Source: Diploscapter coronatus
Lineage: Eukaryota > Nematoda > Chromadorea > Rhabditida > Rhabditidae
Direction of reading: 5' to 3'
NCBI GenBank assembly: GCA_964036155.1
Contig: OZ038422.1
Span: 58,675,201 to 58,739,200 of the forward strand
Length of the DNA: 64,000 nucleotides
Both the position numbers and the translations under genes were made by a program. The notes below the pieces were generated by a model. It saw nothing but the letters and a program-made list of their open reading frames with translations, was not told the DNA's origin and ran no database searches. Shown in pieces: positions 1 to 17,460 of this stretch (its first letter is position 1; every line of letters begins with the position of its first letter).

Positions 1-690
1 CGTCGAAGTATCGGAGTAATTGATAGATATCGAATACGTGCAAGCCAGATCGATAAGCATCTTATTATACGGCTTCTTCACGCTGACCCAATCTTCAAAA
101 TATGAGTTGAAGACTTTGACGAAGTTGATCGTTCCAGTGCTCGCCATCTGATTGAATTTGGCAAATGCAGCATCGATGAGAAGTTGAACGCTCGATCCGA
201 CAGCCAGATTGAATTGAAGTCCATAATGAGATGCCCCATTCACAATAACATCGACAGTAACGTCGTTTGATTTCTCCTGAAATGTTTGATTTTCTGAAAG
301 TTAATAACAAGTTTTCGATTTAAAAAAATGTATTACATTTTGTTCGCATATTTAGAAATATTTTCTTCACAGAAGCTGACAAGAGAAACGATTTTGGGAA
401 ATTTTAGTGCATGAACCTACCTCGTTCTTGAATATGAATTCGTATTTTTGTTTGTCCAAGACGGTAAGAGAATCGTAAGATTGAGTGATTTCGTTGTACT
501 GCTTCGTTCCGGCATCCCACAGTTTCACCATTTGCAGCTTCAGCTTTTCGCTCGTCCATTGATCTTGTGCCTGGGCCTCAGAGATCAGCGACATCAAATT
601 GGCGCCGTTGGCAACATCGAAAATGCAGGAGTACTCCTCCGACGAACCCTCGATCAGGAAATTGACGAGAACTTTCACGTTAATTACCTA
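1..690 (-). CDS. Exons of an unrecognised protein (partial)
   Basis: Two well-bounded coding exons lie here on the minus strand. The upstream one (about 421-690) follows the acceptor GTGACTTTAG and ends GAG|gtaggttc. The downstream one starts at about 280 after ACATTTCAG and stays open to the window edge. Each begins with a similar beta-strand-like stretch (VKVLVNFLIEG and VTVDVIVNGA), followed by a hydrophobic segment and then a short helix-like segment (ANLMSLISEA, SSVQLLIDAA), so the two exons may encode repeats of one small domain. The pattern faintly resembles the DUF4430/transcobalamin C-terminal fold, but this is a guess. A possible further exon at about 890-985 is open in one frame, but I could not join it in phase. 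The gene may continue the Kelch transcript upstream or be separate. Confidence 0.45.
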
Positions 691-1058
691 AAGTCACATA
701 ATAGCATTTTTAAGAGTGAATGTCAGGGCCATTCAAAGTTACGGAACAGGGGTTCACCGAATTGGCTGATTTTCACATATCTTAGTTTTTCACGCTGATT
801 CTCATGGTGTTATCTGTTTTTTCACAAAAATGCAAGTGGGCGGATCGGGTTTTAACTGTCAGATTCGTAATCAGCGTAATCGAAACCTCCAGGGACAAAA
901 AATTAGCTTGAAATTTGAGGGTCGACTTCTTGGGTACCACCCCATACTCGATTTTTACGAAGAACATGTCATATAGAACTGTGCTTTGATGAAAAAAACA
1001 AAACATTTATATCATCAAACTACGAAGTCTTATCTTTTTTTGTAATGAATCAAAATAC

Positions 1059-1205
1059 CTGGCGATTTATATCATTATATCCGAATTGATGCGTTCCGTA
1101 AGTATATCCAACCCCGGAAAGGGACATCGGTTCCAATTGACTTTTCGTTTCGTTCCCTTGAAGAGAATTTTGATCCGTTGGAGCATCGTTGTTCAGTAGC
1201 GTAAA
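1059..1205 (-). CDS. Possible downstream exon of the Kelch gene
   Basis: A 147-nt open block with the acceptor TTTTTAG at its 5' side and the donor CAG|gtatttt at its 3' side. It is in phase 0 with the preceding Kelch exon, which ends GAG|gtgagt at 1486. It encodes a polar stretch (TLLNNDAPTDQN, then GYTYGTHQFGYND) without a Kelch motif. I could not connect it cleanly to the next exon, so its membership in the Kelch gene is tentative. Confidence 0.35.
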
Positions 1206-1405
1206 CTAAAAATGCATTTTTATTTGCATCGATTCACCGCATATAGCTAAGTTGAAAATAGTCAATTTTATCTTTGGTATCTAAATTTTTGCAACAGGCC
1301 TTATGCCGAATTATAATAGTATGAAACTCGCATATGCCAAATATGCAAAGGTTCATCGTTTTTACACTAATTTTGACGATGATTGTGCATACAAATAATG
1401 AACTA

Positions 1406-1426
1406 TATATATATATATATATATAT
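1406..1426. repeat. (AT)n microsatellite
   Basis: An uninterrupted run of about ten AT dinucleotides inside an intron or spacer of the Kelch region. Confidence 0.9.
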
Positions 1427-1485
1427 GTACTATGCGCTTTTTTTTTTTAGATTATTTGACTTTTTCTCTCGTCACCAGGACTCAC

Positions 1486-2690
1486 CTCTGTAAGGTGAGA
1501 TACAGCTTCCCATTTATTTAGAGCCGGATCGTATTCTTCGATCGCTGTGCATAATCCAAGATACTCGTCTGATCTACGATTATAAATTTTAAAATCATTT
1601 TTGTGCATATTTTGCTCACCTCCCTCCGATTGCATATAATTTCCCGTTAGCGACAATGAGCGAATGAAGATATCTTGTGTGATTCATATCAGCGATTTGA
1701 GAAATTCGACTGTCAACTGGAGCTGAGGGGTCGAAACACAGACAGGATTTGAATACATTAGGATAACTAAATATATAATGGTAAGTTATTTATCGTACAA
1801 AATTAACGACCTCCTTCCTCCAGTTATGTAAATTTTTCCATTTAACGATGCAACTCCGAAATCCTCTCGTATTTCTGGAATCTCTCCGACCTCTTCCCAT
1901 TCATTGTCTGATAACAGAAATATCTTTTTATTTCCGTGGACATCAATAACTGAATATCCATAATTACAATAATGAATATGCTATATTGTAACCATATAAA
2001 TTTTCATCGCATGTTATTGTTTGAGCATATCTAATTGGAAGAGGAAAAGCAGGTCCTGTTTGCCATTGTCCATCTATTAAAACCTGAATAAATCATTTCA
2101 TGGACTTTCATTCGATCTTCTTACATCAGCGCGATCTGTCTCTGTTCTCGTTCCAGGAATGTCTCCACCCAAATAATACAATTTGTCTTTGAAATAAGCG
2201 ACAGATGCATTATCACGCCATTCAGGAGGATTTGGTCCTGCAAAGAATGCAATAAAATTAAACCAATCTATTGGCTTTTGTAATGTTACCACTAGTGATT
2301 TGTCGAGTATTTAGATCGAAAATTTCAAACCGTTCTTCCGAAGAATTCAACGCAAAAATCTAAAATTTACAAAGTTAGCAATGTCAAATAAAGTAATTTA
2401 CTTTATCCGTTGTTGTTGCAACTTCACATGACCATGAATAACCATTAAATCTTTCAATCTGATCAACAGAATTAGCATACGAATTAAACAGGAAAATTCT
2501 TCCTTCCCAAGTGCTGCCGTTTTCATAATGCACTAAATACTAAAATTAATTTTCGTTCATACAAGAAATATTTTCCTACGATAGAATAAAGTTTTATCCC
2601 CGCTATTTGCTTCCATCCGATTACTTTGATCTGAAAATATAACTAATGTATCATCAACCAATTCCGTCAACTTCGCAAATGATATTCGAC
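1486..2690 (-). CDS. Kelch-repeat protein (5' end unresolved)
   Basis: At least eight minus-strand exons join in phase: about 2580-2690, 2402-2530, 2290-2359, 2125-2237, 1993-2083, 1811-1949, 1620-1766 and 1486-1573. Successive repeats show the Kelch signature: an aromatic/acidic 'Y.P....W' stretch, then a hydrophobic strand and a double glycine. Examples are KLYYLGGDIPG, GKIYITGG, GKLYAIGG, and EYDPALNKWEAV in the last exon. Kelch repeats build a beta-propeller that usually binds a protein partner, and in BTB-BACK-Kelch proteins it serves as a Cullin-3 substrate adaptor. No BTB or BACK domain is seen, but the 5' end lies in or beyond the sequence above 2690, where an open frame (FAKLTELVDDTLVIFSDQ) runs into the first exon. 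The family is clear; the exact paralogue is not. Confidence 0.75.
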
Positions 2691-3801
2691 AAAACGACGA
2701 TCATAAGCGGTGATTTTTAATCAACAATTTGATATAAAAAGATGTTAAGTGATCTTATATGATTAGAGAATGACAATCCCGCCCATTTTGCATTAAAGGA
2801 AGAGGAGGGGGAACAGAAAGAAAGAGCGTATAGGTTATTTTGAAAAGGATTTGCTTTTGAAATATGCACATTTTATGAAATATAATGGATGATATTAGTC
2901 AAGTTGAGCATGGAGAACATTTTTATCTGTTGGGGCGAATCACGAAAGTCGCGACATAGACGCGAAACTGGGCATTGAAATTTTAAGATTCTATATTTTT
3001 GTTAATAACCTTTTTTATTATTAGATGCACACTTCTGCAATCTAATATGTTGTTTCTATTGATCTGACGGACATTTGTGCAAAATTTCAAATCCGCACGA
3101 TTCTTGCAGCATTTTGCAGCGCATCTCAAAGTTTAGCCGTTATTAGTCAGCGCTGAGGCCTGCAAACGCGCTCTACTGTTAACTCAATCATCATACATTA
3201 TTATTTTCATCCATAGATTCCTTGTCCAAGTCAGAAAGGTAAGAACAACCTTCGAAAACATTTATAAATCGTCAAAAATAAAAGTAATAATGCCAAGTAA
3301 AGTATTTCTTCTGTCTTTTGCAAGCGAGAAGGGGTCACGCCCAACGGCGGATTTGTTAGCAAACGAGGATAGGATAAAAGTAATGTAAATTTGCGTGGAA
3401 TGAACCATTTTCAAAAATGTAAGCAGATTCAAAATCTGCACGCGAGGTCTTTCAAGTGGTATAGGTTTAATAAGCCCATCATGAATTTCGAAAATGTGCG
3501 AGCGCTCTAGCTATAGTTTAATTTTTCCCCGATAAGCAATATTGATTCATAGACGATAGAGTAGAAAATGTAGATATTCGAAAAAGAAAACTAGGATAGA
3601 ATTGATCACGCAGTCAAAATTATAAAAGATGAAGAGCAGAACCTAGCATTTTGAAAAATTTTCGATAAAGAACACTGGATTAGTGTCTTTGTTGATCGCC
3701 GACACTGACAATGCAGTGCCCATGTCCAAAGTGCTAGGCTCTAATCTCAAGTAAATTAGTAAAAATGACGCTATAATATATTATAGAATTTTATATCATG
3801 A
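2691..3801. other. Non-coding stretch, no feature seen
   Basis: AT-rich sequence with stops in every frame. No splice-bounded coding block, tRNA or clear repeat was found. It holds whatever promoter and first exon the Kelch gene uses, and the 3' flank of the small gene at 3802-4207. Confidence 0.6.
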
Positions 3802-4207
3802 TTAACTGAACAAACTCTTGCCTGGTTTTGAGCGTATATCGCCACTCATTTCACCGGTCGAGATTTTTTGATTGCCGTGTTGTGGCGATACTGCATTCTG
3901 TTCAAAATAATCAAATAAAACAGCCGGATCCCCCAATCCTTCGCTTGGGGGCACAAACACCCCATGTTCCTGAATGATGATTTGTGAAACAGGTGTGGAA
4001 GTAACCATGTTGAAATTGTCATTGGCAGCGTCTTGACATGGGAAGCTTGGCAGCAATATATTCCCTGAATTTTTATCGATGAAGACTGAAATTAAGTCTT
4101 ATCTTATAATTGATATAAAATCCATTTCAAATTAACTAATGAAATTTAAACAGGCACTAACCACCGTCCTTATAGACTTGTTCATCGTTGAAGTAAGACG
4201 ATTCCAT
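3802..4207 (-). CDS. Unrecognised 109-residue protein, two exons
   Basis: A complete small model. Exon 1 (4162-4207) starts ATGGAATCGTCT and ends GGT G|gttagtgc. Exon 2 (3802-4085) follows TTAATTTCAG and runs to TAA. The joined frame is open and encodes 109 residues, acidic at the start (MESSYFNDEQVYKDG) and polar throughout, rich in Pro, Gln, Asn and Ser (VPPSEGLGDPAVLFDYFEQN), with a basic tail (RSKPGKSLFS). There is no signal peptide or membrane segment. The composition resembles a disordered regulatory N-terminus rather than an enzyme. It sits between the Kelch gene and that gene's decayed copy, on the same strand. No family recognised; it could be a fragment of a larger gene. Confidence 0.5.
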
Positions 4208-5105
4208 CAATGGTTACTGTTATTAAGTTAGGTCTACCTAAATTCAAAATCTATTTTATAAATGAAGGAAAATTCAATGAACGCCATTCAATCGTGATGA
4301 AATTCATCGAAAACTAAAATTTCTTGCCGAGCTATAAGCAGCATATAACTTTTTATCTAGTATACTCACAATATCATAACCATTTTTGTTTTTCCCATGC
4401 TTTATCATGTGATGAGTATTTATAAAATTTATCAGTGAGTTTGTAGAGTTCATCAGATTATTACTGATAATATAGCTGACTAATGAAATATTTTATTGAA
4501 ACTATCAAAAAATTGATAACTACATGAATGACCAAATTCCAATGTGTTGTACCTTATCAAAATGCTGTGAAAACTGACCAGGGATGTTCGCGCTGCGAAA
4601 AAAATCGCACTGCACCGCACCGTACCGAACCACACTGCAGCTATTCAAAAATTTTGCGCATCGCACCGCGAACGCCCCTGAAACTGACTGGCCGAATAAA
4701 ATGGGAAGCGATTCCATAAACATCTGTCGCACAAAAATTGGCATAATTTTGTTCCTACCGGGCCATTTTTGAAGGTCCAAAAATTATTCAGCCCCGGTCA
4801 ACCTCACCGATCATACTGATATAGAATTTTTCGATGATTATCTATTCTGAAAATTCATTTGGCCCTTCTAGATAAAGTATTCTAATTTTAACTTATCAAA
4901 ACGATGATTTGGAATTGTCGTAACACGAAAATGACACAACGCTATCTTGGAACTGTCGTAACGCACTAAATAGAATGCAATAAACATTTTATTGATCAGA
5001 TAGTAAGTCGGATTTTCAAAAGCTTCCATAAGATGAAAACGTTGAGTCATTTTCATGTTGCGTCAATTTCAAAAATCTGAATTCAAGAAATTATTCAAAA
5101 TAACT
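4208..5105. other. Spacer with CACCGCACCGCA-type GC-rich patch
   Basis: Mostly AT-rich non-coding DNA. At about 4588-4690 lies a GC-rich patch with repeated CACCGCACCG/CGCACTGCACC units. It resembles the interior of the MITE at 53841-54034 and is probably a degraded relative. Confidence 0.5.
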
Positions 5106-5310
5106 AACATAAGAATTTACTTTATTCTGTGTAGTTGCTACTTCATATGGGCCATAATGTTCAGTAAATTTCGCAATCTGCTCAACAGAATTTCTCCTTT
5201 CCCAAATTTTTCCCTTTTATAAAATATCAAAATCAATTTTCAAGAATACAAAAAATATTTTCCTACGATAGAACAAAGTTTTTATTTCGAGCACTATCGG
5301 CAGATATTGA
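5106..5310 (-). pseudogene. Decayed partial copy of Kelch-gene exons
   Basis: This block parallels the first two recognised exons and intervening intron of the Kelch gene at 2402-2630. The upper exon reads SVEQIAKFTEHYGPYEVATTQNK, ending in the donor gtaaatt, against SVDQIERFNGYSWSCEVATTTDK in the gene; the intron also keeps TATTTTCCTACGATAGAA. The insert encoding FLFNSYAN is missing and no further Kelch exons follow. It is most likely the relic of a local duplication, although a live second gene with unseen exons is not excluded. Confidence 0.6.
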
Positions 5311-7131
5311 TTATTTTCATCATCCGTTTATTAATCCAGGCCAATTGTCCCAGGTCTTTGAATTCGGGATATTCGCAGATCAACAATATAATTTCGATTG
5401 GTAAATTTGAGAGCACTTCTCTAAATAACATAAAATTTGGAAATTTAAAATTTTATTCAAAAGTAACGAAGCTGATAGCAAATTTTATCATTTATCGATT
5501 TATTTTTCCAGGGCAGTAAAATATTAGTGATCCTTATAAATTTTTTATTCGTGGATAGATTCATAAAAATTTATCGGGCTGCTTTAAAATTACAACTAGA
5601 TTTGCATATAAATAACAATTAAAATCGAAAATAAAAATTTATTATTTCTTTATCTTTAAAAAATCAATGATAGTAGATTTCAAATTTGCAATATGAGTCC
5701 ATAGTGTTGTTCAACAAAACTTTTGTTGAACAACGCAACCCTCCTTCCAAAATATGTAAACCAATTCATTACTCGATTTGCAACATCAGAACAGTAATAA
5801 AAATCTAAATTTGACGGTCTAATAACTTACCAATTTTCATTCATTACTATTTTGCTAATAAAACATTCTTTTTTTTGGCACATGGATTTTTGAATAAAAT
5901 TTATGTGTATAATTTTGTGACTTTGGAAGAATGAATTTTCTCATTCATGTGACTGGCTATTTAGAAATCGCAAAAATTCGTCAGTTGAGAAAATTCTAAG
6001 GACGATAAGCCCCTTTAACTGTCAAACATTTCTTAATTTCACACAATCCACTCCACAGATGAGAGAAATTTCGCTTTTGTCAATTTCGAGAAAAGTTACG
6101 ATTTTTCTATGTTATCAGATTGAATCTAACCCCGATGTTGGAAAATGGTTTTCTTTCCTCGCACCTTTCTGCCTCAAGATAAAAACAGCATTCTTTGCTG
6201 CTCAACACAATTCACCGAATTTGTTTTTATTTGTATTTTGCTATTATCAAATAAAAGATTTAGTTACCCAAGTTTGAAGTGTTCATTTCTCCTGCTTCTT
6301 GGACTGGGGCTTAAGTAAAATTACACCCCTTGTAAATGCTTTTATATGGGATGTAATTTTACTTGAATCCCAGCCCAGGTAAAATGCTATTTTAAAGTAA
6401 AGAAAAATGTAGATTTTAACCAGATGTAGTAAAACCATCGACGAAACGGAAAATGCAAGAGTTTTCAAGTGGAGTTGCTGAAACCAAGATTTTTCCTTGT
6501 CAATTCACAAAAATACTTAGTTTTTAAAAATAACAACGATTGTAAAATGTAGAAAATGTATGCCAGATAAGGCATTGAGCATGAAAATTAAAAATTGGCA
6601 TATCTAAGAGAATCTTCTGGATGTTTTCGATGAGAAATAAAAAGAGAAACACATAGCAATTAAAAAGGAATTTTTATACAATTCGAATATGCTATCGAGA
6701 AATTTGGAAAAGTGAAAGGCTCATTTTCCACCTTTCCCGTACAAGAGCAAGTCGACTTCAGATCAGGAAAATATCAGGAATGGTATGTCACGTAAATTTT
6801 GATATTCATGAATATTCCTTCAAGTTTAAAGCTTTATCCTTTTCAAAAGTAAAAAGTACAGACTAGAAGGTGCGTTTGAAATCGGGTGCAGGCCAAGTCC
6901 CTCCACTTTTTTCATGAAAATTGTGGCGTTAGAGAAAAAAGCTGAAGGGACTTGACCCGCACTTTTTGAAATCATGCTGAAAGACCCATTTTTATGAGGA
7001 ATACATGACCTCTTTTTTCCTTTCCCTAAACACTTTTGCATTTAGCCATCGTTATGGAATAATATCACTGCGATGGTGAGTGGGCTATTCACGAGACAAG
7101 TAGCTCTCCAGGACGTAAGTTACCTAAGAAC
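5311..7131. other. Gene-free AT-rich spacer with dispersed repeat copy
   Basis: No coding exon could be supported. The segment 6108-6276 is one of three dispersed copies of a repeat annotated separately. The remainder is low-complexity A/T-rich sequence. Confidence 0.6.
6108..6276 (+). repeat. Dispersed repeat family A, copy 1
   Basis: Shares a mosaic of blocks with 47231-47411 and 57805-57912: TCAGATTGAATCTA.CCCCGATG, CTTTCTGCCTCAA.ATAAAA, GCAGCATT, GCTGCTCAA, TCACCGAATTTG and TTACCCAAGTTTGA. The order and strand are the same in all copies, and copies differ by about 15-25%. There are no obvious terminal inverted repeats and no coding capacity. Confidence 0.7.
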
Positions 7132-7258
7132 GCGTTCATACTTCGACTTGGGCAAGTAGAAAAAAATATTATGCGAAAATGAGGGGAATACTCTTTTCTC
7201 CCTCACTTTCGCATACTATTTTTCTGCTTGCCTGCGTCGAGCCGAAGTATGAACACGC
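7132..7258. mobile_element. MITE-like palindrome
   Basis: Two arms of about 55 bp form an imperfect inverted repeat: GCGTTCATACTTCGACT...GCAAGTAGAAAA on the left against TTTTCTGCTTGCC...CGAAGTATGAACACGC on the right, with a short centre. Size, hairpin structure and lack of an ORF fit a miniature inverted-repeat element. Confidence 0.7.
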
Positions 7259-7754
7259 CCTAACAAACTCTTGCACTCCATAACTAGGAGAATGATGGGA
7301 TCGATTTAGGCGAACAATCTCGAGATAGATAACAGCGCATCTATCACGATTAGCGCATCTCCGAAGTCAACCTTCGATTGCTCGTCTGAGGTGAGTAACA
7401 CGATGCATACAAGCAGATATTCCAGTTTGATACTGACACGATACTGCAGTGTCAGTGTCGCTACCTTTTGGGTAGTGTCAAAATCACAACACCTCAAAAT
7501 AGACAATCAGATCTGTGCAGAGTAATGCTCATCAGTGGCTAAAAATTGCCTCGACCAAGCTTTGGACTCTTGAAATTTGGCCACCGCATCGCAGTTGTGG
7601 TGGAAAAGTCCCAAGTCTGACCTCGGCAGCTGAAAAACCATGAAACTGCAATACGATTTTACGGTGCCCTCTGATTTGTAACAAATTTGATGAAATGTCT
7701 GCCGAAGTCTGGACACAAATCTAGAAAGGAAAATTTCCTTCACATCGAAATATT

Positions 7755-7940
7755 TGAGTTTTCAGGTATGCGTGCGTGTGTGTGTGATTGTGTGGCGGGA
7801 AGCAATGTTCGTCTACCTCCTCGTGGTGCTTCCTGGATGTCCTGCAAAGGATAACCGAACGACGACAACAATTAATCTATGAAAATCTCAAAATATTTTC
7901 AAAATTATCTTTGAAATAGACAATAAATCATGTATTTAAC
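7755..7940 (+). repeat. Dispersed repeat family B, copy 1 (inverted relative to copy 2)
   Basis: About 185 bp matching the reverse complement of 44832-45016 at roughly 90% identity. It starts at GAGTTTTCAG, passes a (GT)n tract and GTCTACCTCCTCGTGG, and ends in a shared AT-rich stretch (AATCTATGAAAATCTCAAAA). Both copies keep an ATG followed by a hydrophobic reading frame (MFVYLLVVLPG), but neither has a gene context. Confidence 0.7.
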
Positions 7941-9120
7941 TAATTAATGAATAGTTCCAAAATTAAAGAATGAAATTTTCATAGCCATGCATGCTCTAAC
8001 ATTTTCATCTTTGCATTTATTTATCTTTCGAATAAAACTACGAAGAATCATATCGTTTATACTCTGAATTTTTTCTTGCTAATACATTACAAAAACAGTC
8101 TAATGAAAAATCAGTACATTATTTCAAGCGTTGTCCATTGGATTATTCGGTGAAGCAGCAAAATGCATGAAAGTAGGGATCGCCAAGCCACGCTCCTTTG
8201 CCTCGGTTCAATATTGTCCATAGCCGATAACTCTTTCGATTATCGCCGATTTTTTTGTTTTTAATAATTTATCGATGCCTACTATACAATTCGATACCGT
8301 TCTTTCACGTGGTGATATCGATTTATTGATTGGGGTGCGAAAGAAGTCTGCAAATGCGCGTCAAATACACATCAAATTACGATAATACTAATATGTCGAC
8401 TTAGGAAAGAGGTACATAAATGTTTTTTCACAAAATGATTAGTCTATTCGTCCACTGTTACTGACAAAAATCAGAAAACTCCTGCGTAGAACAGCTGAGA
8501 TCCTGATCATCCACGAAATATAAAAGAAGTCAATGCTGAAATGAAAGAGGGTGCAGAGAAAAAGATCCCCAAAAACAGGAAAAGAAAGAGGGAGCGAGAT
8601 GCACAATGTTCGCGCTTCAATTTTTATTTTTAAAGTAATTTCTTGACTTTTTTCTCTTCGGAAATAGATGTAGGACTTTATGATCTTCCCATCCATGAGT
8701 AAAACATTACCCTAACCTTATTTTGGTAAAATGGCTGACGGTCCCTGTTTAAAGGCCTATATTTGTAAGGCGATGATTATTCTTTGGCATTCGATCAAAC
8801 TACGACATGGCCTGGTTGCACTTTGTCTTTTCTCCGCTGCCTCCATTCTATCCTTCTGTTCATTCCTCCATTTCATTTTCATTCATTTTTCTCTAATCAC
8901 TGCACTGCATCTTTATCATTGTTCGTGATGCAATGCATTCTACCTTTCTTTCTGTTTTCTCTACCATTTTCCAGAATTTTCACTTTTTTCCTTGAACTTT
9001 TAAAAGACCTGGGATAATTTATGGGACAGAAGATTTGTATTGTTCTGCGTATCTATGTAATTATAAGAATTTATTTTACTTTTGCAGAAATGTTTGTAAT
9101 ATTGTGCAATGCGAGAAATT
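7941..9120. other. Spacer, nothing supported
   Basis: AT-rich DNA. The open frames present lack splice signals and protein-like composition. Confidence 0.6.
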
Positions 9121-9468
9121 TACTAGGAAAGCTTTCACGTGTTCGTCTCCGATTTGACTGAAATTTACATTAAAGGAATATTTCATAATGCTGATTACGG
9201 ACTTAAAGTCTTAAAGTACACGATTGAATCCGTTCGTGCAGAAAACTTCGAAAGCCGTCTTATTTCATAGAGAAATAATGTATTCGAATTTGTAATTTCA
9301 ATTTTGTATGCAAGTGTTTTTGCATTGCGTAAAACGGGTTTCGGGATTTCCAGCACAAACGACTTCAATCAAAGACTTCTACTTCAGATCCGTGATCAGT
9401 GTCATGAAATACCACTTTGGTATAAAAGCCAACTAAGTTGGAGACGGACACGTGAAAAGTCTTCCTAG
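9121..9468. mobile_element. MITE with CTAGGAA termini
   Basis: Imperfect terminal inverted repeats of about 28 bp: CTAGGAAAGCTTTCACGTG on the left and, reversed, CTAGGAAGACTTTTCACGTG on the right, followed by TTCGTCTCC / TCCGTCTCC. A TTA triplet sits just outside each end, as expected for a PIF/Harbinger-type target duplication. About 345 bp, non-coding. Confidence 0.65.
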
Positions 9469-9669
9469 TTAGAAGAAAAAACCAAAGATTTTTACGCTAC
9501 TTTTCTGCTGAAAAAACTAATCATACGTTTTCTCGAAAATGCCAAATTAATCTTTCATTGGATATTTACAGTAGTCAGCCAAGCTATCTTATCACAAATG
9601 AAACCTTGCAATCTTTGCAACCTGACAGGCGTATTTATTTTGATTCAATCTTCTTGGAATATAGCATAC

Positions 9670-9791
9670 ATAGGCTCCTAGAAAAAGACACTGGGATACC
9701 AGTTAGAAAAAAGATACCGGTTTTTTTTCTTTTCTTCTCTTGCTTTCTCATACTATTTCTTAGAAAAACCGGTATCTTTTTCTATGAGCCA
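9670..9791. mobile_element. Short palindromic MITE-like element
   Basis: GGCTCCTAGAAAAAGACACTGG near the left edge pairs with CCGGTATCTTTTTCTATGAGCC at the right edge, with an internal repeat of the GATACCGG motif. About 120 bp, no ORF. Confidence 0.55.
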
Positions 9792-9837
9792 AATTTTTCG
9801 TGATTTTATCCACTAACCGACATTTCTTAACCCCTTT

Positions 9838-9908
9838 GGTTTGGGTAAGAGCGAGGGATGAACTTGGGACCATGCTCTAGGCACTGGCGCACAACCACTG
9901 CGCTAGAC
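9838..9908 (-). ncRNA. tRNA-like relic or tRNA-derived SINE head
   Basis: Read on the minus strand, TGGTCTAGCGCAGTGG resembles a pol III A box, and about 45 nt further AAGTTCATCCC resembles a B box. The acceptor and anticodon stems do not close convincingly, so this is a degraded tRNA or the head of a SINE, not a working tRNA. Confidence 0.35.
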
Positions 9909-10020
9909 CAGCAAAACCAGCAAAATTTGTGATTTTTAAATGATCGGGATCGATTCTAGGGTTATCAGGATGGGGGATGCCTAAAGCGATTCCGGAAATA
10001 AATTTTTGCAAAAAGAGTTT

Positions 10021-10119
10021 GATGAAGATGAGATTCGAACTCATGCGCAATTACTGCACTACGACATACCCCAACGAGTGGACCTGAACGTAGCCCCTTA
10101 ACCGCTCGGGCACTTCACC
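10021..10119 (-). tRNA. tRNA-Leu(CAG) with an intron
   Basis: The minus strand folds into a full class II cloverleaf. The acceptor stem is GGTGAAG/CTTCATC (one G-T pair). The D arm is CCC-GAGCGGTTAA-GGG and the anticodon stem CTACG/CGTAG. The anticodon loop starts TTCAGG, giving anticodon CAG (Leu). A variable arm (GCA...TGC) and the T arm ATGAG-TTCGAAT-CTCAT complete it. About 18 extra nt lie between G37 and T38, the standard position of a nuclear tRNA intron. The unpaired base after the acceptor stem is A, as usual for tRNA-Leu, and CCA is not encoded. The A and B boxes are internal. Appears functional. Confidence 0.88.
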
Positions 10120-11143
10120 GTTGTACGGCATGCCCAGAATAGTGACCGTATAATGAAATATTGTCATGTTTTCACAAGAATGCAAAGTCCGCAGCTCGAA
10201 ATTCAAAATAGGGGTTTCTGATGAGGCGCATGACGATGGTGAAACCAGAAAGTGCAAAGGAGAAATCTGGAACCAAAAAACTAACCGTTATAGTCGATTC
10301 TTCACTTTTATTGAAAATTGTACATTAACTATTCTATGTAATTTCATAATTTTGAATACGTATTTTCACAAACTAAGCAGTTAATTTGTAAAACAATGCA
10401 GTGAAAAGAAATCGATATTTTCGTTTCCTATTTTGGACCTTGAGCCCATCGCCGTTATCTACGATATAAAAACTGCCATATCGTAAATCTCGTAAAAATC
10501 AATGAGTTCGTTCGTTGCAAATGATCATGCCATCCCAGATATCTATATTTTTGGTAGTCGGTTGCTTTCATCTACTACTGCGTTTAGAGAAATTTCATTA
10601 GTTTAAGATTTTTTTCATACAACTTTTCTCGTGATGATCCATGCTATCTTATCATCAACATGACTGTCTAGAATTAAATTTAGGACAATCGTTTTGATGT
10701 CTCGTGAATGCATAATAATCGATAACCCTAATGAATGTCGAGTCCAAACCCTTCAATTTGAGTGCATAATCACTCCATCCATTTGGAAGGAGATTAGTCA
10801 ATCAGACATTCAGACAGTCCGCTAATCATTCGAGCACAGAACCATTCTGCCTTCTCCTTCCCATCCTCTCTGACTGATAACAGCCTGATTTGATTGCTTT
10901 GTCCTTCTTCTCCTACCCAATTCCTATTCCGTTTCCTTTCTTTTCTGTTTTTCGTCATCTCAATTTCATCCGGTTTTTGTTTGGAAATCATCCTCATTGT
11001 GTGCATGACTCTGCATTATCGTTATCTGAATAGCATCATTTCCTGATCGATTTTCTTATATTATACTTATCTTTCAAGTTTCAATAGAATCTGTAATTTT
11101 CCTTTCTAAAAATATCAATTTCAGGTAACCCACATATTTGGGA
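10120..11143. other. Spacer upstream of AGPS
   Basis: AT-rich with some pyrimidine-rich tracts. A CAG acceptor (ATTTCAG) 20 nt before the AGPS start codon suggests a 5'-UTR intron or trans-splice site. No other feature seen. Confidence 0.5.
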
Positions 11144-17038
<5,895 letters not shown>

Positions 17039-17118
17039 ATTTAAAATGTGGCGATTATTTATGAAAATTATATCTTCTATTTGTTAGTTCTGAAAATTTT
17101 ATATTTGAAGTGCAATTT

Positions 17119-17124
17119 AATAAA
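17119..17124 (+). terminator. AGPS poly(A) signal AATAAA
   Basis: The first canonical AATAAA after the AGPS stop codon, about 80 bp downstream. Confidence 0.5.
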
Positions 17125-17460
17125 TACTGCAACTATTTAAAGATGATTTTATTAGTTTTACAAAAAAAAAAGGCATACTTGAAGCAGTTGAAAATCATAA
17201 TTTAGATGAGTAAGAAATGCACTTAGCACTTTTATATAAATATGGCACCATCATATTTTGCTCTGCAATAGAAATAAATTATAAAAGTTTGTTCGAAGAA
17301 GAGAAAGTAAAAATGCGCAGATAAATAAGTGCTTGCCACAACTTTAGTACAAAATCTCAATGGTTAGATTTACCCAGAAATTATACCTGTAATATCTTAT
17401 GATTGGTTTTAGGTAGGTTAGAACAAGTTTTACAAGCTAATCTAGAAAAGTGATGAATAC

